From Desulfobacterales bacterium (GTDB taxonomy: Bacteria; Desulfobacterota; Desulfobulbia; Desulfobulbales; Desulfocapsaceae): a DNA stretch of 6,476 bases. The translations under genes were made by a program, and so were the position numbers. Shown piece by piece: positions 5,858-6,476 of the stretch. How positions within the stretch are numbered: position 1 is the first letter of the stretch; every line of letters begins with the position of its first letter. Under the pieces are notes generated by a model. It saw only the letters and a list, made by a program, of their open reading frames with translations, searched no databases and had not been told where the DNA came from. Where the stretch lies: positions 1-6,476 of the forward strand of contig JABDPQ010000443.1 in the NCBI GenBank assembly GCA_013042695.1, read 5' to 3'.

Positions 5858-6476
5858 ATGACGCCAATGATAACAGAATATCAAAAACCAGAGACGATGA
5901 GAGGCAAAATCGTATTTTTCTTCTGGTACAACTTGCCCCGATTCGTCTTCCTTGCCATGATGGCGCTGATCTTAATCTTATTTTTTTCAATCTCTGAAAA
6001 ATATTCAGATATTAAAGCTGATCAGGAAACAGCCATCAAACAGGAGAGGCCGCCGATTAATACGGTTGTCATGGAGGTTGTCCCGACGACCATCAGTAAT
6101 CGCATAAACCTACCGGGCGCGGTTGAATCATGGACAAATCTTGAGCTGATTTCCAAAATCGCCGGATCCATTGATGAAGTATTAGTCAAGGAAGGGGATG
6201 CGATAAAAAAAGATGACGTTATTGCCCGCATTGAGTCCGATGACTATCGCATCGCTCTGGAACGAGCCCGGGCAGCATACAAACTTGCCAAAGCCGACTA
6301 TGAAAGGGACAAATCTGTTTATGCAAAAGGGGTAATTCCCACGGCTGAGCTTGATGCCCGCGAAACAAATATGCAGACAGCCAAAGCAGATCTTGACAAC
6401 GCCGAACTTATGTTTGCGCGCTGTACCATTACAGCCCCCATGGATGGCGTGGTCAGGCGTTTGGATGCTAAGATAG
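5858..6476 (+). CDS. RND efflux system periplasmic adaptor (membrane fusion protein), partial at 3' end
   Basis: The first 206 residues of a HlyD/AcrA-type adaptor, open to the window edge; full proteins are usually 350-420 residues. An N-terminal membrane anchor (about 29-46) follows a short basic and aromatic cytosolic segment, and there is no lipobox. Next come the start of the barrel-sandwich (lipoyl-like) domain with LELISKIAGSIDEVLVKEGD (95-114) and VIARIESDDYRIAL (121-134), an Ala/Lys/Asp-rich alpha-hairpin (about 130-186), and the return strand ITAPMDGVVRR (191-201). These proteins bridge an inner-membrane RND pump and an outer-membrane channel. The ATG at 5858, 4 bp after the tetR stop, is taken as start with translational coupling; it has no strong ribosome site, and ATG 5867 or 5897 are alternatives. 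The pump and channel genes are expected just beyond the window. The substrate cannot be told from this part. Confidence 0.9.
   Translation, partial: MTPMITEYQKPETMRGKIVFFFWYNLPRFVFLAMMALILILFFSISEKYSDIKADQETAIKQERPPINTVVMEVVPTTISNRINLPGAVESWTNLELISKIAGSIDEVLVKEGDAIKKDDVIARIESDDYRIALERARAAYKLAKADYERDKSVYAKGVIPTAELDARETNMQTAKADLDNAELMFARCTITAPMDGVVRRLDAKI

Overview
The window looks like chromosomal DNA of a Gram-negative bacterium of moderate GC content. The best guess is a member of the former Deltaproteobacteria (Desulfobacterota, possibly a Desulfobulbales-like sulfate reducer). This rests on the general look of the FtsH N-terminus, the ftsH-folP pair and the RND-type adaptor gene. It is an inference from family resemblance; no rRNA or other marker is present to confirm it.

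Layout. (1) Positions 1-393 hold the 3' end of carB (carbamoyl-phosphate synthase large subunit, allosteric MGS-like domain). (2) After a 152-bp spacer with one clear hairpin comes a tightly coupled pair: ftsH (546-2522, TTG start) and folP (2519-3343), which overlap by ATGA. (3) Positions 3344-3979 are about 640 bp with no convincing gene. They contain several short inverted and direct repeats and one doubtful cysteine-rich ORF on the minus strand. (4) A CcdA/DsbD-type membrane thiol transporter lies on the minus strand (3980-4732), with a good ribosome site and a candidate extended -10 promoter. (5) Positions 4733-5244 form a regulatory region. Two identical 10-bp palindromes, 30 bp apart, bracket a sigma-70-like promoter reading towards (6) a TetR-family regulator (5245-5853). 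Four bases later begins (7) the adaptor (membrane fusion) subunit of an RND-type efflux system, cut off by the window end.

How the parts fit. The first half is housekeeping: pyrimidine/arginine precursor synthesis, membrane protein quality control and folate synthesis. The second half is accessory. The tetR-adaptor pair reads as an autoregulated efflux operon, with the repressor probably binding the paired palindromes and thereby controlling both itself and the pump genes. The CcdA-like gene is divergent from that operon and is probably an independent unit for moving reducing equivalents across the inner membrane.

I see no CRISPR array, integrase, complete insertion sequence, tRNA or rRNA, and no strong evidence for a wholly new system. 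The most notable signals are the operator pair, the long tetR leader with a two-codon upstream ORF, and the unexplained spacer after folP.
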